Assembly: GCA_028284045.1 (NCBI GenBank)
Contig: JANQSN010000029.1
Coordinates: 1-64,000, forward strand
Direction of reading: 5' to 3'
Origin: Alphaproteobacteria bacterium
Lineage (GTDB): Bacteria > Pseudomonadota > Alphaproteobacteria > DSM-16000 > Inquilinaceae
Length of the DNA: 64,000 bases
The position numbers were made by a program, and so were the translations under genes. Below, piece after piece: positions 26,750-35,494 of this stretch (positions are counted from its first letter, which is position 1; every line of letters begins with the position of its first letter). Below the pieces are notes generated by a model. It was not told the DNA's origin, made no database searches, and saw nothing but the letters and a program-made list of their open reading frames with translations.

Positions 26750-27931
26750 TCAGCTCTCGTCGGCGGGCGGCGCTTCGTCCGGCGGCGGTCCGTGCTTGGC
26801 CAGGCGGCTGGCCAGCACCGCGGCGGCGCCGACCCCGGCGCCGACGACGCCGGCCGCCAGCCCGACGGCGGCCGGGCTCAGCGTGCCTTGCTCCTCCACA
26901 ACCCGCGGGAACGCGGTGGGCGGCGTCACCGTCTTCAGCTCGGCCAGGCTGTGGATCGGCTTGGTGAAGCCGACCCCTTCTTCGGTGCAGCCGAAGCAGG
27001 GATGGCCGATGCCGACCGGCCAGGCGCTCTCGCCGACATCGTTGAAGCCGATGGCCGGGCAGTTCGCCCAGGTCTCCGGCCCCTTGCAGCCGAGCTGGTA
27101 GAGGCACCAGCCCTGGCGGTGACCTTCGTCGCCGAATTCGCGGGCGAAGCGGCCGGCGTCGAAATGCGGCCGCCGCTCGCAATTCTCATGGATCAGCCGG
27201 CCATAGGCGAACAGCGGCCGATTGCGCGCATCCAGCGCCGGCAGCCGTTCGAAGGTCAGGAAATGCAGGACGGTGGCGAGGAAATTGTATGGATTGGGCG
27301 GACAGCCGGGGATGTTCACCACCGTCTTGTCGGCCAGCACCCGATTGACCGCCGTCGCCTCGGTCGGGTTGGGACCACTGGCCGGGATGCCGCCCCAGGC
27401 GGCGCAGGAGCCCATGGCGACGATGGCGCCGGCCCCCTCGGCCAGCCGCAAGACGGTGTCCAGCACCGCCTCGCCGGCGATCTTGCAGTAGATGCCGCCG
27501 TCCTTGACCGGGATCGCCCCGTCGACCACCAGCAGGAACCGGCCCCAATTCGCCTCCACCGCCTGCTCGCGGAACGCTTCGGCCTGGTGGCCCGCCCCGG
27601 CGCACAGCGTCTCGTGGTAGTCCAGCGAGATCTGGTCGAGGATCAGCGTGTCCAGCGTCGGGTGGTAGGAGCGCAGCAGGCCCTCGGTGCAGCCGGTGCA
27701 CTCCTGGGCGGAGATCCAGATCACCGACGGCCGCTGGCCGCTGGTGGCGGCATTGGCGATCTCGACGCCGAAGGCGGGCGACAGGCCCAGCGTCGCAGCA
27801 ATGCCGGTGCAGTATTTCAGGAACTCTCGGCGCGTCAGGCCCCCAAGGGCCCCCGTGTAGCCATCCAGCCGACCGATTGCCTCGTCGTCGATGGGACCCG
27901 GCAAGGGCACGGCGAGCTGTGGCGCTGTCAT
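26750..27931 (-). CDS. hybO: [NiFe] hydrogenase small subunit
   Basis: Electron-relay subunit of 393 residues with a Tat signal (LTRREFLKYCTGIAATLGLS) that also exports the large subunit. The cluster ligands are visible in ECTGCTEGL, GSCAAWGG and IPGCPPNP (proximal), then CERRPHF, CLYQLGCKG, NCPAIGFN and HPCFGCTEEG (distal and medial). A C-terminal hydrophobic helix (AAVGLAAGVVGAGVGAAAVLA) anchors it. The ATG at 27931 is chosen because GGGAGG lies 8 bases upstream and the family N-terminus fits; the frame is open 47 codons further. A Crp/Fnr-type promoter lies about 100 bases upstream. Confidence 0.96.
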   Translation of the reverse strand: MTAPQLAVPLPGPIDDEAIGRLDGYTGALGGLTRREFLKYCTGIAATLGLSPAFGVEIANAATSGQRPSVIWISAQECTGCTEGLLRSYHPTLDTLILDQISLDYHETLCAGAGHQAEAFREQAVEANWGRFLLVVDGAIPVKDGGIYCKIAGEAVLDTVLRLAEGAGAIVAMGSCAAWGGIPASGPNPTEATAVNRVLADKTVVNIPGCPPNPYNFLATVLHFLTFERLPALDARNRPLFAYGRLIHENCERRPHFDAGRFAREFGDEGHRQGWCLYQLGCKGPETWANCPAIGFNDVGESAWPVGIGHPCFGCTEEGVGFTKPIHSLAELKTVTPPTAFPRVVEEQGTLSPAAVGLAAGVVGAGVGAAAVLASRLAKHGPPPDEAPPADES

Positions 27932-28030
27932 CAGCGCAACCTCCCGTGGCGTTTCTCCCGTATCTCTTGCGCCGCGTCTTTGTCGCGCGGCGTTGTCGGC
28001 ATGTGTCGGCCGGCAAGCCGCATCATGTCG

Positions 28031-28079
28031 TATGCCGATCGTATGTTTTCGAAAACTGTTCGTCGCTGACATAAATCAA
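28031..28079 (-). promoter_or_regulatory. Crp/Fnr-type promoter of the hyb operon
   Basis: On the minus strand TTGAT-TTAT-GTCAG (28079-28066) matches the Fnr/FixK consensus TTGAT-N4-ATCAA at eight of ten positions. Downstream, TACGAT (28043-28038) is a fair -10 hexamer. Placing its first base at -12 gives a start point near 28031, which puts the centre of the box (28072.5) at -41.5, the classic class II activator distance. The leader to the hybO ATG would be about 100 nt. No sigma-54 -24/-12 pair was found by eye. Confidence 0.6.
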
Positions 28080-28151
28080 GCGGCGAAACCCATGTATCAG
28101 AAATAAAATTGCGAATATGGCGGGATCGTTTGCATCCCGTGGAAAGGGTGA

Positions 28152-28574
28152 TCAGTCCCGCAGCGTTGCGAGAAAGGCGATCAGACGGGCCCGATCCACC
28201 GCGTCGGTCAGGCCGCCATAGGCCATAGCGGTTCCGGGAAAGGCGACCGCGGGGTCGGCCAGGAAGCGGTCCAGGCGCTCCGCCGTCCATCGACCGCCGG
28301 CCTCGACCAGAGCCCGGGAGTAGCCGTATCCGGCGATGGCGCCGACCGGGCGGTCGACGATCCCCCACAGATGCGGTCCGACGCGCGGCGGCGCGCCGAG
28401 GTCCAGCGCGTGGCAGACGCTGCAGGCTTGCGCCAGCGCGCGGCCGGCGGCGATCTCCGTCGTCTCCGGCGGCGGCCCGGACGGCCAGGACCGCCACGCC
28501 AAGACGGCCGCGACCACCAAGACCCCGAACGCCCCAGCCAGCGTCAGGGCGCGGCGTCGGTGGTGTGCCCGCAT
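28152..28574 (-). CDS. Membrane-anchored class I c-type cytochrome
   Basis: Small haem protein of 140 residues. A hydrophobic N-terminus after a basic start (RRRALTLAGAFGVLVVAAVLAW) is an uncleaved anchor or signal. The haem site CSVCH lies at 51-55 and the likely sixth ligand is M117 in FPGTAMAYGG. The fold matches soluble cytochrome c or c552-like proteins (VGPHLWGIVDRPVGAIAGYGYSRAL). It is encoded just upstream of hybO on the same strand, so it may accept electrons from the hydrogenase or a quinol enzyme, but HybAB-type hydrogenases normally feed quinone directly. A weak hairpin (CGGGAT...ATCCCG, 28121-28139) follows it. Confidence 0.9.
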   Translation of the reverse strand: MRAHHRRRALTLAGAFGVLVVAAVLAWRSWPSGPPPETTEIAAGRALAQACSVCHALDLGAPPRVGPHLWGIVDRPVGAIAGYGYSRALVEAGGRWTAERLDRFLADPAVAFPGTAMAYGGLTDAVDRARLIAFLATLRD

Positions 28575-28972
28575 GGCGTCTCTGCCGATCGAAAAGGGTC
28601 GCGAGAGCAACAATGTTCCGCCGACAGGGCACGGCAGGCAACCTCCAATCGCGCCGAGGTCGTTAACAGAAAGTTTCGATCTCGCCAGCAGATTTAAGTG
28701 ACCGGCAAGCAGGATATCCACCGAATAACCTAAAGAGTGGTGGATCGACCGCCGATCTGCACCACACGGTGAGTGTCACTTAAGAAAGCGTGAACAATCA
28801 CATGCGCCCCTTCCGGGGCAGCCATGCAGATCAACCTATGTTGTTGCGACGCAACATGATGTATCATTCAAATCGTGGGAGCGCTGTTTCTACAGAATTC
28901 GATTGCTATCGAATTGCTGCGGTGCAGCGGACTCGGCTGTGCCCGCGGCTCCCCCATGTCGAGGACGGACAG
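28575..28972. promoter_or_regulatory. Palindrome-rich divergent control region
   Basis: This 398-base gap between the cytochrome gene and a small plus-strand gene is less GC-rich than its surroundings and packed with inverted repeats. These are TTAAGTGAC (28694-28702) with GTCACTTAA (28775-28783); ATCCACC (28716-28722) with GGTGGAT (28739-28745); and GTGA-acaa-TCAC (28790-28801). Further along are a GCCCCTTCCGGGGC hairpin (28806-28819), ATGTTG-N8-CAACAT (28838-28857) and AATTCGAT-tgct-ATCGAATT (28896-28915). Several regulators may bind here. None matches a Fnr box. Confidence 0.55.
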
Positions 28973-29086
28973 ATGATTAGGACTCTGGAACAGAAATTCG
29001 TGCTGACGACGCTGACCGGCACCGGCATCGCCTGTGCCATCCTGACCGCGCTGTTTGCGATGGCGGTCCTGGGCAAGGCGTTCTGA
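28973..29086 (+). CDS. 37-residue single-helix membrane peptide
   Basis: Tiny open frame with a good ribosome site (GAGGA about 9 bases before the ATG) and a protein-like layout. A charged amphipathic start (MIRTLEQKFVLTT) leads into one hydrophobic helix (TGIACAILTALFAMAVL) and a short GKAF end. Size and topology resemble small subunits that stabilise respiratory complexes, but I do not recognise the family. It lies between the cytochrome/hydrogenase genes and hypE, reads against both, and is preceded by the palindrome-rich region. Its reality rests on the ribosome site and the clean membrane-helix pattern; conservation in relatives would decide. Confidence 0.55.
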   Translation: MIRTLEQKFVLTTLTGTGIACAILTALFAMAVLGKAF

Positions 29087-29125
29087 TTTTCCGACCGGGC
29101 GGTCGCCGCCCCTTCGAAGCCTCAA

Positions 29126-30202
29126 TCAGCAGATCCGCGGCAGCGGCTCACCGGCCAGCCAGTCGATGAGGCGGGAGCCGCCGAAAGTCGTGCGCATCTG
29201 AACGAAGCGCCGGTCGTCGGCGATGACATGGCCGATCACCGCGGCATCGCGGCCGTGCGGCTGTCCGCGCATCGCGTCGACCAGCCGGTCGGCATCCGCC
29301 GCCGCCACCAGCGCGACCAACCGCCCCTCATTGGCGATGTTCAGCGGGTCCAGGCCCAACAGCTCGCACGCCGCGCGCACCTCGCCGCGCACCGGGATCG
29401 CCCGCTCGTCGACGACGATGCCGACGGCGGACTGGTCGGCGATCTCGTTCAAGGTCGCCGCCAGGCCACCCCGCGTCGGATCGCGCAGCACATGAATGTC
29501 GGGAACCGCGGCGACCATCGCCGCCACCAGCTCCGCCAAGGGCGCGGTGTCCGACGTCACCGTCGTCTCGAACCGCAGCGCCTCGCGCTGAGCCAGCACG
29601 GCGACGCCGTGGTCGCCGATCGGGCCGCTCAGCACCACCGCATCGCCCGGCCGCGCGCTGTCGGCCGACGGCGCGACCCCCGGCGGCGCGACACCGACGC
29701 CGGTGGTGGCGATGAACACACCGTCGCCGCTGCCGCGCTGCACCACCTTGGTGTCGCCGGTGACGATGGCCACGCCCGCCGTCCGCGCCGCCGCCGCCAT
29801 GGACTCCGCGATGCGCGCCAGATCGCCCAGCGGGAACCCTTCCTCCAGGATGAAGGCGGCGGACAGATAGAGCGGCCGCGCCCCCGCCATCGCCACGTCG
29901 TTGACCGTGCCGTTGACGGCGAGCATGCCGATATCGCCGCCAGGGAAGAACAGAGGCGAGACCACGAAACCGTCGGTGGTGATGACCGTGCGCCCCTCCG
30001 GCAGCTCGATCGCCGCCTGGTCGTTGCGCTGGCTGAGCCACGGATTGTCGAAGGCCGCGACGAACAGCTCGTCGATGAGCTGCGTCATCGCCTTGCCGCC
30101 GGCCCCATGGCTCAAGGTCACGCTGCCATGGCGCAGGTCGAGCCGGCGTGCCCGGGGTCGGTGGCTACTGGGCAGCGGTCCGGGCCTCCCGCCCGCGGCC
30201 AT
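29126..30202 (-). CDS. hypE: Hydrogenase maturation protein HypE
   Basis: ATP-dependent dehydratase that turns the carbamoyl group on its C-terminal cysteine into thiocyanate, the source of the active-site cyanide ligands. The C-terminal PRIC with its essential Cys is present, as are LSHGAGGKAMTQLIDELF, the GDTKVVQRG segment and DPTRGGLAATLNEIA. A GTG at 30121 would cut into the conserved LDLRHG-VTLSHGAGG region, so the ATG at 30202 is preferred (358 residues). This makes the gene overlap the hypD 3' end by 38 bases. Confidence 0.92.
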   Translation of the reverse strand: MAAGGRPGPLPSSHRPRARRLDLRHGSVTLSHGAGGKAMTQLIDELFVAAFDNPWLSQRNDQAAIELPEGRTVITTDGFVVSPLFFPGGDIGMLAVNGTVNDVAMAGARPLYLSAAFILEEGFPLGDLARIAESMAAAARTAGVAIVTGDTKVVQRGSGDGVFIATTGVGVAPPGVAPSADSARPGDAVVLSGPIGDHGVAVLAQREALRFETTVTSDTAPLAELVAAMVAAVPDIHVLRDPTRGGLAATLNEIADQSAVGIVVDERAIPVRGEVRAACELLGLDPLNIANEGRLVALVAAADADRLVDAMRGQPHGRDAAVIGHVIADDRRFVQMRTTFGGSRLIDWLAGEPLPRIC

Positions 30203-31304
30203 AGGTGTAGTAGGCCGCACACGCCCCTTCCGACGACACCATGCAGGCGCCGACCGGCGTCTCCGGCGTGCAGGCGGTGCCGAAGATGCGGCAGTCCAGG
30301 GGATGCTTGGTGCCGCGCAGGATGTCCGGGCACTCGCAGGCCGGGTTGTCGGCCACGGTGTGCTGGGGCAGCGGGAACCGCCGCTCCGCATCGAGATGCG
30401 CGAACCGGTCGGCCAGCCGGTAGGCGCTGTCGGGCAGGCTGCCGAGGCCCCGCCACTCGAACGCGTCGCGCACGGCGAACACCTTGGCCAGCATGTCCTG
30501 GGCCTTGCGGTTGCCGGCCCAAGTGACGACCCGGCGGTACTGGATGGCGACCTCCGAGCGATCGTCGTTCAGGAGGTCGAGCAGCATCGCCACCGATTGC
30601 AGGATGTCGATCGGCTCGAAGCCGGAAACCACCATCGGCTTGTCGTGCCGGTCCAGGAGCGCGCGGTAGATCTCTGCGCCGATCACCGTGCTGACATGGC
30701 CGGGCCCGATGAAGCCGTCGATCTCCGCCATCGGTCGCGCGGGATCGGCCGGCGGACCCAACAGGGCGTCCAGCGCCGGCGGCGTCAGCACGTGGTAGCA
30801 GAGCACCGAGAAATTGGTCAGGCCCAGCGCCTCGGCCCTCAAGACGACGGCCGCGGTGGCCGGCGCCGTCGTCTCGAAGCCGATGGCCAGGAAGACGACC
30901 TGGCGGTCGGGCATCGACTGGGCCAGCGCTAGCGCATCGGTGCTGGAATAGACGATGCGCACATCCGCCCCATGGCTGCGCGCCTTGATCAGGCTGGTGT
31001 CGTCGGAGCCCGGGACCCGCATGACGTCGCCGTAGCAGCACAGGATGACCTCGTGCGACAGCGACAGCGCGACGGCCTGGTCGACCCGACCGACCGGCAG
31101 GATGCAGACCGGGCAACCGGGTCCGTGGATCAGCGTCACATTCGCCGGCAACAACCCTTCCAGGTCGTAGCGGCTGATGGTGTGGGTGTGGCCGCCGCAG
31201 AACTCCATCAGCCGGTAGGACCGATCGGGTTGCGCGCGCTCGGCGATCTGCGTGGCCAGGCTGCGGGCGATCGCGCCATCGCGGAACTCGTCGAGATATC
31301 TCAT
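30165..31304 (-). CDS. hypD: Hydrogenase maturation protein HypD
   Basis: Iron-sulfur scaffold of 379 residues on which, with HypC, the Fe(CN)2CO group is assembled. Signatures are RLMEFCGGHTHTISRY (Cys of the CGGH motif), HGPGCPVCILP and VSGFEPIDILQ. Late cysteines lie in ACECPDILRGTKHPLDCRIFGTACTPETPVGACMVSSEGACAAYY and hold the 4Fe-4S cluster. The start overlaps the hypC stop by four bases (ATGA). The protein is cytoplasmic. Confidence 0.97.
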   Translation of the reverse strand: MRYLDEFRDGAIARSLATQIAERAQPDRSYRLMEFCGGHTHTISRYDLEGLLPANVTLIHGPGCPVCILPVGRVDQAVALSLSHEVILCCYGDVMRVPGSDDTSLIKARSHGADVRIVYSSTDALALAQSMPDRQVVFLAIGFETTAPATAAVVLRAEALGLTNFSVLCYHVLTPPALDALLGPPADPARPMAEIDGFIGPGHVSTVIGAEIYRALLDRHDKPMVVSGFEPIDILQSVAMLLDLLNDDRSEVAIQYRRVVTWAGNRKAQDMLAKVFAVRDAFEWRGLGSLPDSAYRLADRFAHLDAERRFPLPQHTVADNPACECPDILRGTKHPLDCRIFGTACTPETPVGACMVSSEGACAAYYTYGRGREARTAAQ

Positions 31305-31531
31305 GGGGCCGCGCCCGCCGCCGCCAGGCCCTCCCGCAAGAGCGCCAGCGACTCCTGGGCCTCGTCGCGGTCCAGCCGGGTCAGCGCGAAGCCGACATGG
31401 ACGATGACGTAGTCGCCGACCGCGACGTCATCGACCAGCATCAAGGACACCCGCTTGCGGATGCCGCCGAGGTCGACCAGCGCATCCTCGCCGCTGATCT
31501 CGATCACCTCCGCCGGGACGGCCAAGCACAT
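31301..31531 (-). CDS. hypC: Hydrogenase assembly chaperone HypC
   Basis: Small chaperone of 76 residues that holds the iron group with HypD and passes it to the large subunit. The canonical start MCLAVPAEVIEI, with the essential Cys2, fixes the initiation codon at 31531; the 13 open codons before it are not part of the family. The core VDLGGIRKRVSLMLVDDVAVGDYVIVHVGFALTRLD is intact. A repeat element separates it from hypF on its upstream side. Confidence 0.96.
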   Translation of the reverse strand: MCLAVPAEVIEISGEDALVDLGGIRKRVSLMLVDDVAVGDYVIVHVGFALTRLDRDEAQESLALLREGLAAAGAAP

Positions 31532-31573
31532 TGGTCGCGTGCCTCCCCCTTGCAACGACTCGATAGTCACAAG

Positions 31574-31691
31574 CCCTCCCCCTCGATGGGGGAGGGTTCG
31601 GGTGGGGGTGATGATGCCGCGGCGTTGCTCTACGGCGCCTCTTGACCCCCAAGATCACCCCCTCCCAACCCTCCCCCATCCAGGGGGAGGG
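31574..31691. repeat. MITE-like element, copy B (short spacer)
   Basis: Two inverted arms, 31574-31612 and 31654-31691, carry the family palindrome (CCCTCCCCC-tcgat-GGGGGAGGG and its partner) and the GGGTGGGGGTGAT-type inner tail. The spacer is only about 41 bp, against about 112 in copies A and C, so this is a shortened relative. It sits in the hyp gene run, between hypF and hypC, and its right end lies 8 bases from the hypF stop codon. Confidence 0.75.
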
Positions 31692-31698
31692 CTTGCCC

Positions 31699-33993
31699 CT
31701 AATCCACCCCGCAATCGCTTCGGTCTTGGGCGACCTGCCCGGCGATCCAGGCTTGGCCGAGCGACAGGCCGCCGTCATTGGGCGGCACCGCGCGGGCGGT
31801 CAGCGGCCGCAGGCCGCGGGCCTCAAGACCGTCGACCAGCCCTTCCGCCAGCACCTTGTTGATCAGACAGCCGCCGGCCAGTGCCACGCGGTCGAGGCCG
31901 CAGGCCTCCGCCGCCCGCGCTGACCAATCGACCAGCGCAGCGACCAGTGTGCCGTGGAACAGATCCGCGCCATCCGCCGGATCGCGGTCGATCAGCGCGT
32001 CCAGCAGGACGGAGAGGTCCAGAACGCCCTCGTCGTCGATCGACCAGCCGCCCGGCAGCGCACGCGGCGCGCGCACCAAGCCCTCCAGCTGCATCGCCGC
32101 CTCGGCCTCATAGCCGGAGACCGCGCACACGCCGAGCAGCCCGGCCGCCGCATCGAACAGCCGGCCGGCCGAGGTGGTGGGCGGGCAGCGCACGCCGCGG
32201 TCCAGCAGGTCGGCCAGCGCCGCCGCCGGACCATGCTGCGACAGCCGCGGTGCGATCTCCGCCCCCCGGCCCAGCCGGTGCAACGCCGCCGCCGCCATCC
32301 GCCAAGGCTGGCTTGCCGCGACATCCCCGCCCGGCAGCGCCAGGGCGCCAAGGTGGCCGAGCCGGCAATAGGCCGCGCCGTCGACCCGAAGCAGCTCCCC
32401 ACCCCAGGCCGTGCCGTCGTCGCCATAGCCGACGCCGTCGAGCGCCAGGCCGAGCAGCGGGCCGTCGTGCCCGTGCTCCGCGGCGACGGCGGCGATATGG
32501 GCATGGTGGTGCTGGACGGCCAGCGTCGCCACGCCGAGGCCCTCGGCGAAGCGCGTGGACGCCAAGTCGGGATGTCGGTCATGGGCGACCAGCACCGGCG
32601 CGCGGCCGACGAGACGGATGAGATGCGCCACCGCCTCCTCGAAGAAGTCGAGCGTCGGTGCGTCGTCGAGATCGCCGATATGCTGGGACAGGAACGCGTC
32701 CGCACCACGGGTCAGGCAGGCCGTCACCTTCATCTGCGCGCCGACCGCCAAGACCGGCGGCACCGGCTGCGGCAGGCGCACCGGCCGCGGCACCGCCCCG
32801 CGGGCCCGGCGGATCGCCAAGGGCTTGCCGGCGACCACCCGCGCAACGCCGTCGTCGCTGCGCACGACGATCGGCCGGTCGTGGTCGACGATGGCGTCGG
32901 CGATGCCGGCTAGGCGCTCAGCCGCCTCCGCCCCGTCCCGCACCAGCGGCTCGCCACCCGGATTGGCGCTGGTCATCACCAGAGCCAGGCACTGCGGCCG
33001 ATCGAGCCAGGCGGTGCCGGCGGGCCGCCCGGCCGCCTCGTGGAACAGCAGGTAGTGCAACGGCGTATAGGGCAGCATCACGCCCAGCCACGGCAGGCCC
33101 GGCGCGACCGCCCCGGCCAAGCCGGCCGCACCGGCGGATTTGCGCAACAGCACCACCGGACGCTCAAGCCCGCTCAACACCGCGGCCTCTGCTGCGTCGA
33201 TCTCGGCAATCGTGCGTGCCGACGCCAGGCCCGCGACCATGACGGCGAAGGGCTTGCCGTCGCGCTGCTTGGCGTGGCGCAGGCGGCCAACCGCTGCCGG
33301 GTCGCGGGCATCGCAAACCAGGTGGAAGCCGCCCAACCCCTTCAGCGCGACGATCGCCCCGGCACGCAGCCGCGCCAGGATCTCCTCGACTGGCGTCGAC
33401 AGATGCGGCCCGCAGGCCGGGCAGGCCACCGGCTGGGCGTGAAAGCGGCGGTCGGCGGGATCGCGGTACTCGCGCGCGCAGCTCTCGCACAGCGCGAAGC
33501 CGGCCATGCTGGTCTGCGGCCGGTCATAGGGCAGCGCCCGGGTGATGGAAAAACGCGGCCCGCAATGGGTGCAGGTCAGGAACGGATAGCGGTAGCGCCG
33601 GTCGGCCGGGTCGAACAGCTCCGCCAGACAGTCGGGGCAGACGGGGGCGTCCGGCGGCACCTCCGTCGCCACCGCACCGGCGCGGTCGCTGTCCAGGATG
33701 GCGAAGCCGCCGGCCTCGTCCGTCGGCACACAGTCGTCGACCTCGACCGCGTCGATGCGGGCGAGCGGCGGCGCCTGGTCGACCAGGGCCGAGACGAAGT
33801 CTGCGACCCCGCGGCCCTGCACCTCGGCCAGCACGCCTTCGCCGTCATTGGTCACCCAGCCGGAGAGCCGGCGGCTCTCCGCCAGCGCGAACACATGCGG
33901 GCGGAAGCCGACGCCCTGGACTTGGCCGCGGATGCGCAGCCGGCAGCGGCGAAGGCCGCCTGTCCCGCCGGCCGGGGCGGCGGCGTCAGGCAT
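31699..33993 (-). CDS. hypF: Carbamoyltransferase HypF
   Basis: Makes the carbamoyl donor for cyanide ligand synthesis: carbamoyl phosphate is used to carbamoylate HypE. The 764-residue product shows all four domains: acylphosphatase-like ([18 protein letters not shown], about 20-38), and two zinc fingers (C119/C122 with C141/C144, C169/C172 with C191/C194). These are followed by a YrdC-like domain ([18 protein letters not shown]) and a Kae1-like C-terminus ([16 protein letters not shown], then [16 protein letters not shown]). The start is the ATG at 33993, overlapping the hypB stop by 8 bases; a further 50 open codons upstream belong to hypB in another phase. Confidence 0.96.
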   Translation of the reverse strand: MPDAAAPAGGTGGLRRCRLRIRGQVQGVGFRPHVFALAESRRLSGWVTNDGEGVLAEVQGRGVADFVSALVDQAPPLARIDAVEVDDCVPTDEAGGFAILDSDRAGAVATEVPPDAPVCPDCLAELFDPADRRYRYPFLTCTHCGPRFSITRALPYDRPQTSMAGFALCESCAREYRDPADRRFHAQPVACPACGPHLSTPVEEILARLRAGAIVALKGLGGFHLVCDARDPAAVGRLRHAKQRDGKPFAVMVAGLASARTIAEIDAAEAAVLSGLERPVVLLRKSAGAAGLAGAVAPGLPWLGVMLPYTPLHYLLFHEAAGRPAGTAWLDRPQCLALVMTSANPGGEPLVRDGAEAAERLAGIADAIVDHDRPIVVRSDDGVARVVAGKPLAIRRARGAVPRPVRLPQPVPPVLAVGAQMKVTACLTRGADAFLSQHIGDLDDAPTLDFFEEAVAHLIRLVGRAPVLVAHDRHPDLASTRFAEGLGVATLAVQHHHAHIAAVAAEHGHDGPLLGLALDGVGYGDDGTAWGGELLRVDGAAYCRLGHLGALALPGGDVAASQPWRMAAAALHRLGRGAEIAPRLSQHGPAAALADLLDRGVRCPPTTSAGRLFDAAAGLLGVCAVSGYEAEAAMQLEGLVRAPRALPGGWSIDDEGVLDLSVLLDALIDRDPADGADLFHGTLVAALVDWSARAAEACGLDRVALAGGCLINKVLAEGLVDGLEARGLRPLTARAVPPNDGGLSLGQAWIAGQVAQDRSDCGVD

Positions 33994-34837
33994 GAACCGC
34001 CGGTTCGGCGCGGCGGGTCTCCGCCCGGTCCGGCAGGGCGCCCCGCCGCCGGACGTCGATCCAATCGTACCAGGCCGCCAGCCCGGCGCCGGACTGGACG
34101 GAGACGGCGAGCGCCTCCAACGCCGGATTGACGCGCACGGCATTGGCGATCAGGCGGTCCAGGCTTGCCGGTACATGGGCCAAGAGATCGGTCTTGGTCA
34201 CCACCATCAGCCCCGCGGCGGCGAACATGTCGGGGTATTTCAGGGGTTTGTCGTCGCCCTCGGTGACCGAGACGACGACCACCTTGGCGGCCTCTCCCAG
34301 ATCGAAGGCGGCCGGGCACACCAGGTTGCCGACATTCTCGATGAACAGCACGCCCGGCCCCCAGGGCCCGCCGAGATCCAGCCGGTCGAGCGCGCCGTCG
34401 ATCATCTCCGCGTCGAGATGGCAGCCGGACCCGGTATTGACCTGGACGACGGGCGTGCCGGTGGTCTGGATGCGCCGGGCATCGAGATCGGTGGCCTGGT
34501 CGCCTTCGATCACCGCCATGGGCGCGGCGGCGCCGAGATCCTCCAAGGTGCGGACCAGCAGGCTGGTCTTGCCCGCCCCGGGGCTGGAGACCAGGTTGAA
34601 TGCGGCGATCCCGCAGCGCTGAAGCCGCGCCCGGTTGCCGGCGGCCAGGCGGTCGTTCTTGGCGAACAACGCCTCCTCCACCGCGATGCGCCGTTCGGCG
34701 GCCGCGTCCGGCGCCGAGTGGCGATGGTGATGGACAGGGTCATGGCCGTGGGCGTGGTCATGATCATGATGGTGCATGTGGCTATGACCGTGGGCGCCGA
34801 GGCCCGCAGACGTGCCGCAGCCGCAAGTCGTGCACAT
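33986..34837 (-). CDS. hypB: Hydrogenase nickel incorporation GTPase HypB
   Basis: GTPase of 283 residues that loads nickel with HypA. The N-terminal high-affinity nickel motif MCTTCGCG (C2, C5, C7) is followed by a histidine-rich stretch (residues 16-40, more than ten His) that can store nickel. The P-loop [11 protein letters not shown] lies at about 84-94, with [16 protein letters not shown] and TKTDLL downstream. The ATG at 34837 is fixed by this motif and by GGGGAGGG upstream. The frame stays open for 120 codons more, but that stretch has no family similarity. Confidence 0.96.
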   Translation of the reverse strand: MCTTCGCGTSAGLGAHGHSHMHHHDHDHAHGHDPVHHHRHSAPDAAAERRIAVEEALFAKNDRLAAGNRARLQRCGIAAFNLVSSPGAGKTSLLVRTLEDLGAAAPMAVIEGDQATDLDARRIQTTGTPVVQVNTGSGCHLDAEMIDGALDRLDLGGPWGPGVLFIENVGNLVCPAAFDLGEAAKVVVVSVTEGDDKPLKYPDMFAAAGLMVVTKTDLLAHVPASLDRLIANAVRVNPALEALAVSVQSGAGLAAWYDWIDVRRRGALPDRAETRRAEPAVHA

Positions 34838-35278
34838 GAGCGAGGCGCCCTCCCCAAAGCGGAGTCTAGCCTCACCGAAGCGATCGCCCCTGTCCCACTG
34901 AAAGGCCGGCTGGCCTTGCGGGCACCGATCAGGACCGCCTTGGGGGAGGGTGGGCGGTGCCGTGTCCGGATGGCGGGGCCATCGCCCCTGGCCCTCGAAG
35001 CTTCCCCCGGAGGACCCATCCGACCCGAAGCGACCGCGACGATGCAGTTCCCCCCGTTTGCCGCTTTTTGCCTTGGCAGGGACCGGCACCTCCCCCAAAA
35101 ACACCATGCCGGTCGCGTAGGGGGTCAGCTTGAGCCGCCCCATCGCGAAAAGCAAGAATGCCGCGGCGGCGCGCTCGCTCAGCCATATTCTGGTCACGAT
35201 CCGGCCCGGTAGTGCTGGAGTTGGTTAACCGCCGGTGGCCGACCCTCGTCCTCTGCCCCGCTTTCGGAGACCCCGTCG
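34838..35278. other. Intergenic region between hypB and a small lipoprotein gene
   Basis: This 441-base divergent gap should hold the promoters of hypB and of the lipoprotein gene. I see no Fnr box and no convincing -35/-10 pair. The minus-strand frame of hypB stays open through 35197, giving a possible 120-residue upstream extension (starting [16 protein letters not shown]) that resembles no HypB and is low in family-like features. I treat it as non-coding. Confidence 0.4.
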
Positions 35279-35494
35279 TTGAACAAGCAGAGCTTCAGCG
35301 CACTGTTCGTCGCGCTCGGCGCAGCCTCGCTGACGGCCGGCTGCGTCGTCGGTCATGAAGGGGGCGAAGGCGGCAGCCGCGTGATCATCGATTCCGGCGA
35401 TGTCCGGGTCGACACCCCAGGCTTCAGCTTCCGCACCGGTGGCCGTGTCGGCCGCGAGGGCGGCGAAGGCGGAGAGGGCGGCGAAGGGGGTTAG
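35279..35494 (+). CDS. Small Gly/Glu-rich lipoprotein
   Basis: Predicted lipoprotein of 71 residues. It starts at TTG with GGAGA about 10 bases upstream. The signal peptide SALFVALGAASLTAGC ends in a lipobox (LTAGC, Cys22), so the mature protein would be lipidated. The mature part is short, with VRVDTPGFSFRTGG and a C-terminal run of EGG repeats encoded by near-identical 9-base units. No family is recognised. Its stop overlaps the stop of the convergent PaaK-like gene. Confidence 0.65.
   Translation: MNKQSFSALFVALGAASLTAGCVVGHEGGEGGSRVIIDSGDVRVDTPGFSFRTGGRVGREGGEGGEGGEGG

Noticed and set aside
27932..28151. Sigma-54 promoter for the hydrogenase operon
   Set aside because: No TGGC-N8-TTGC pair is visible; a Crp/Fnr box with a fitting -10 explains the region better.
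30121..30121. GTG at 30121 as the start of hypE
   Set aside because: It would remove the conserved LDLRHG segment that precedes the VTLSHGAGG motif; the ATG at 30202 keeps it.
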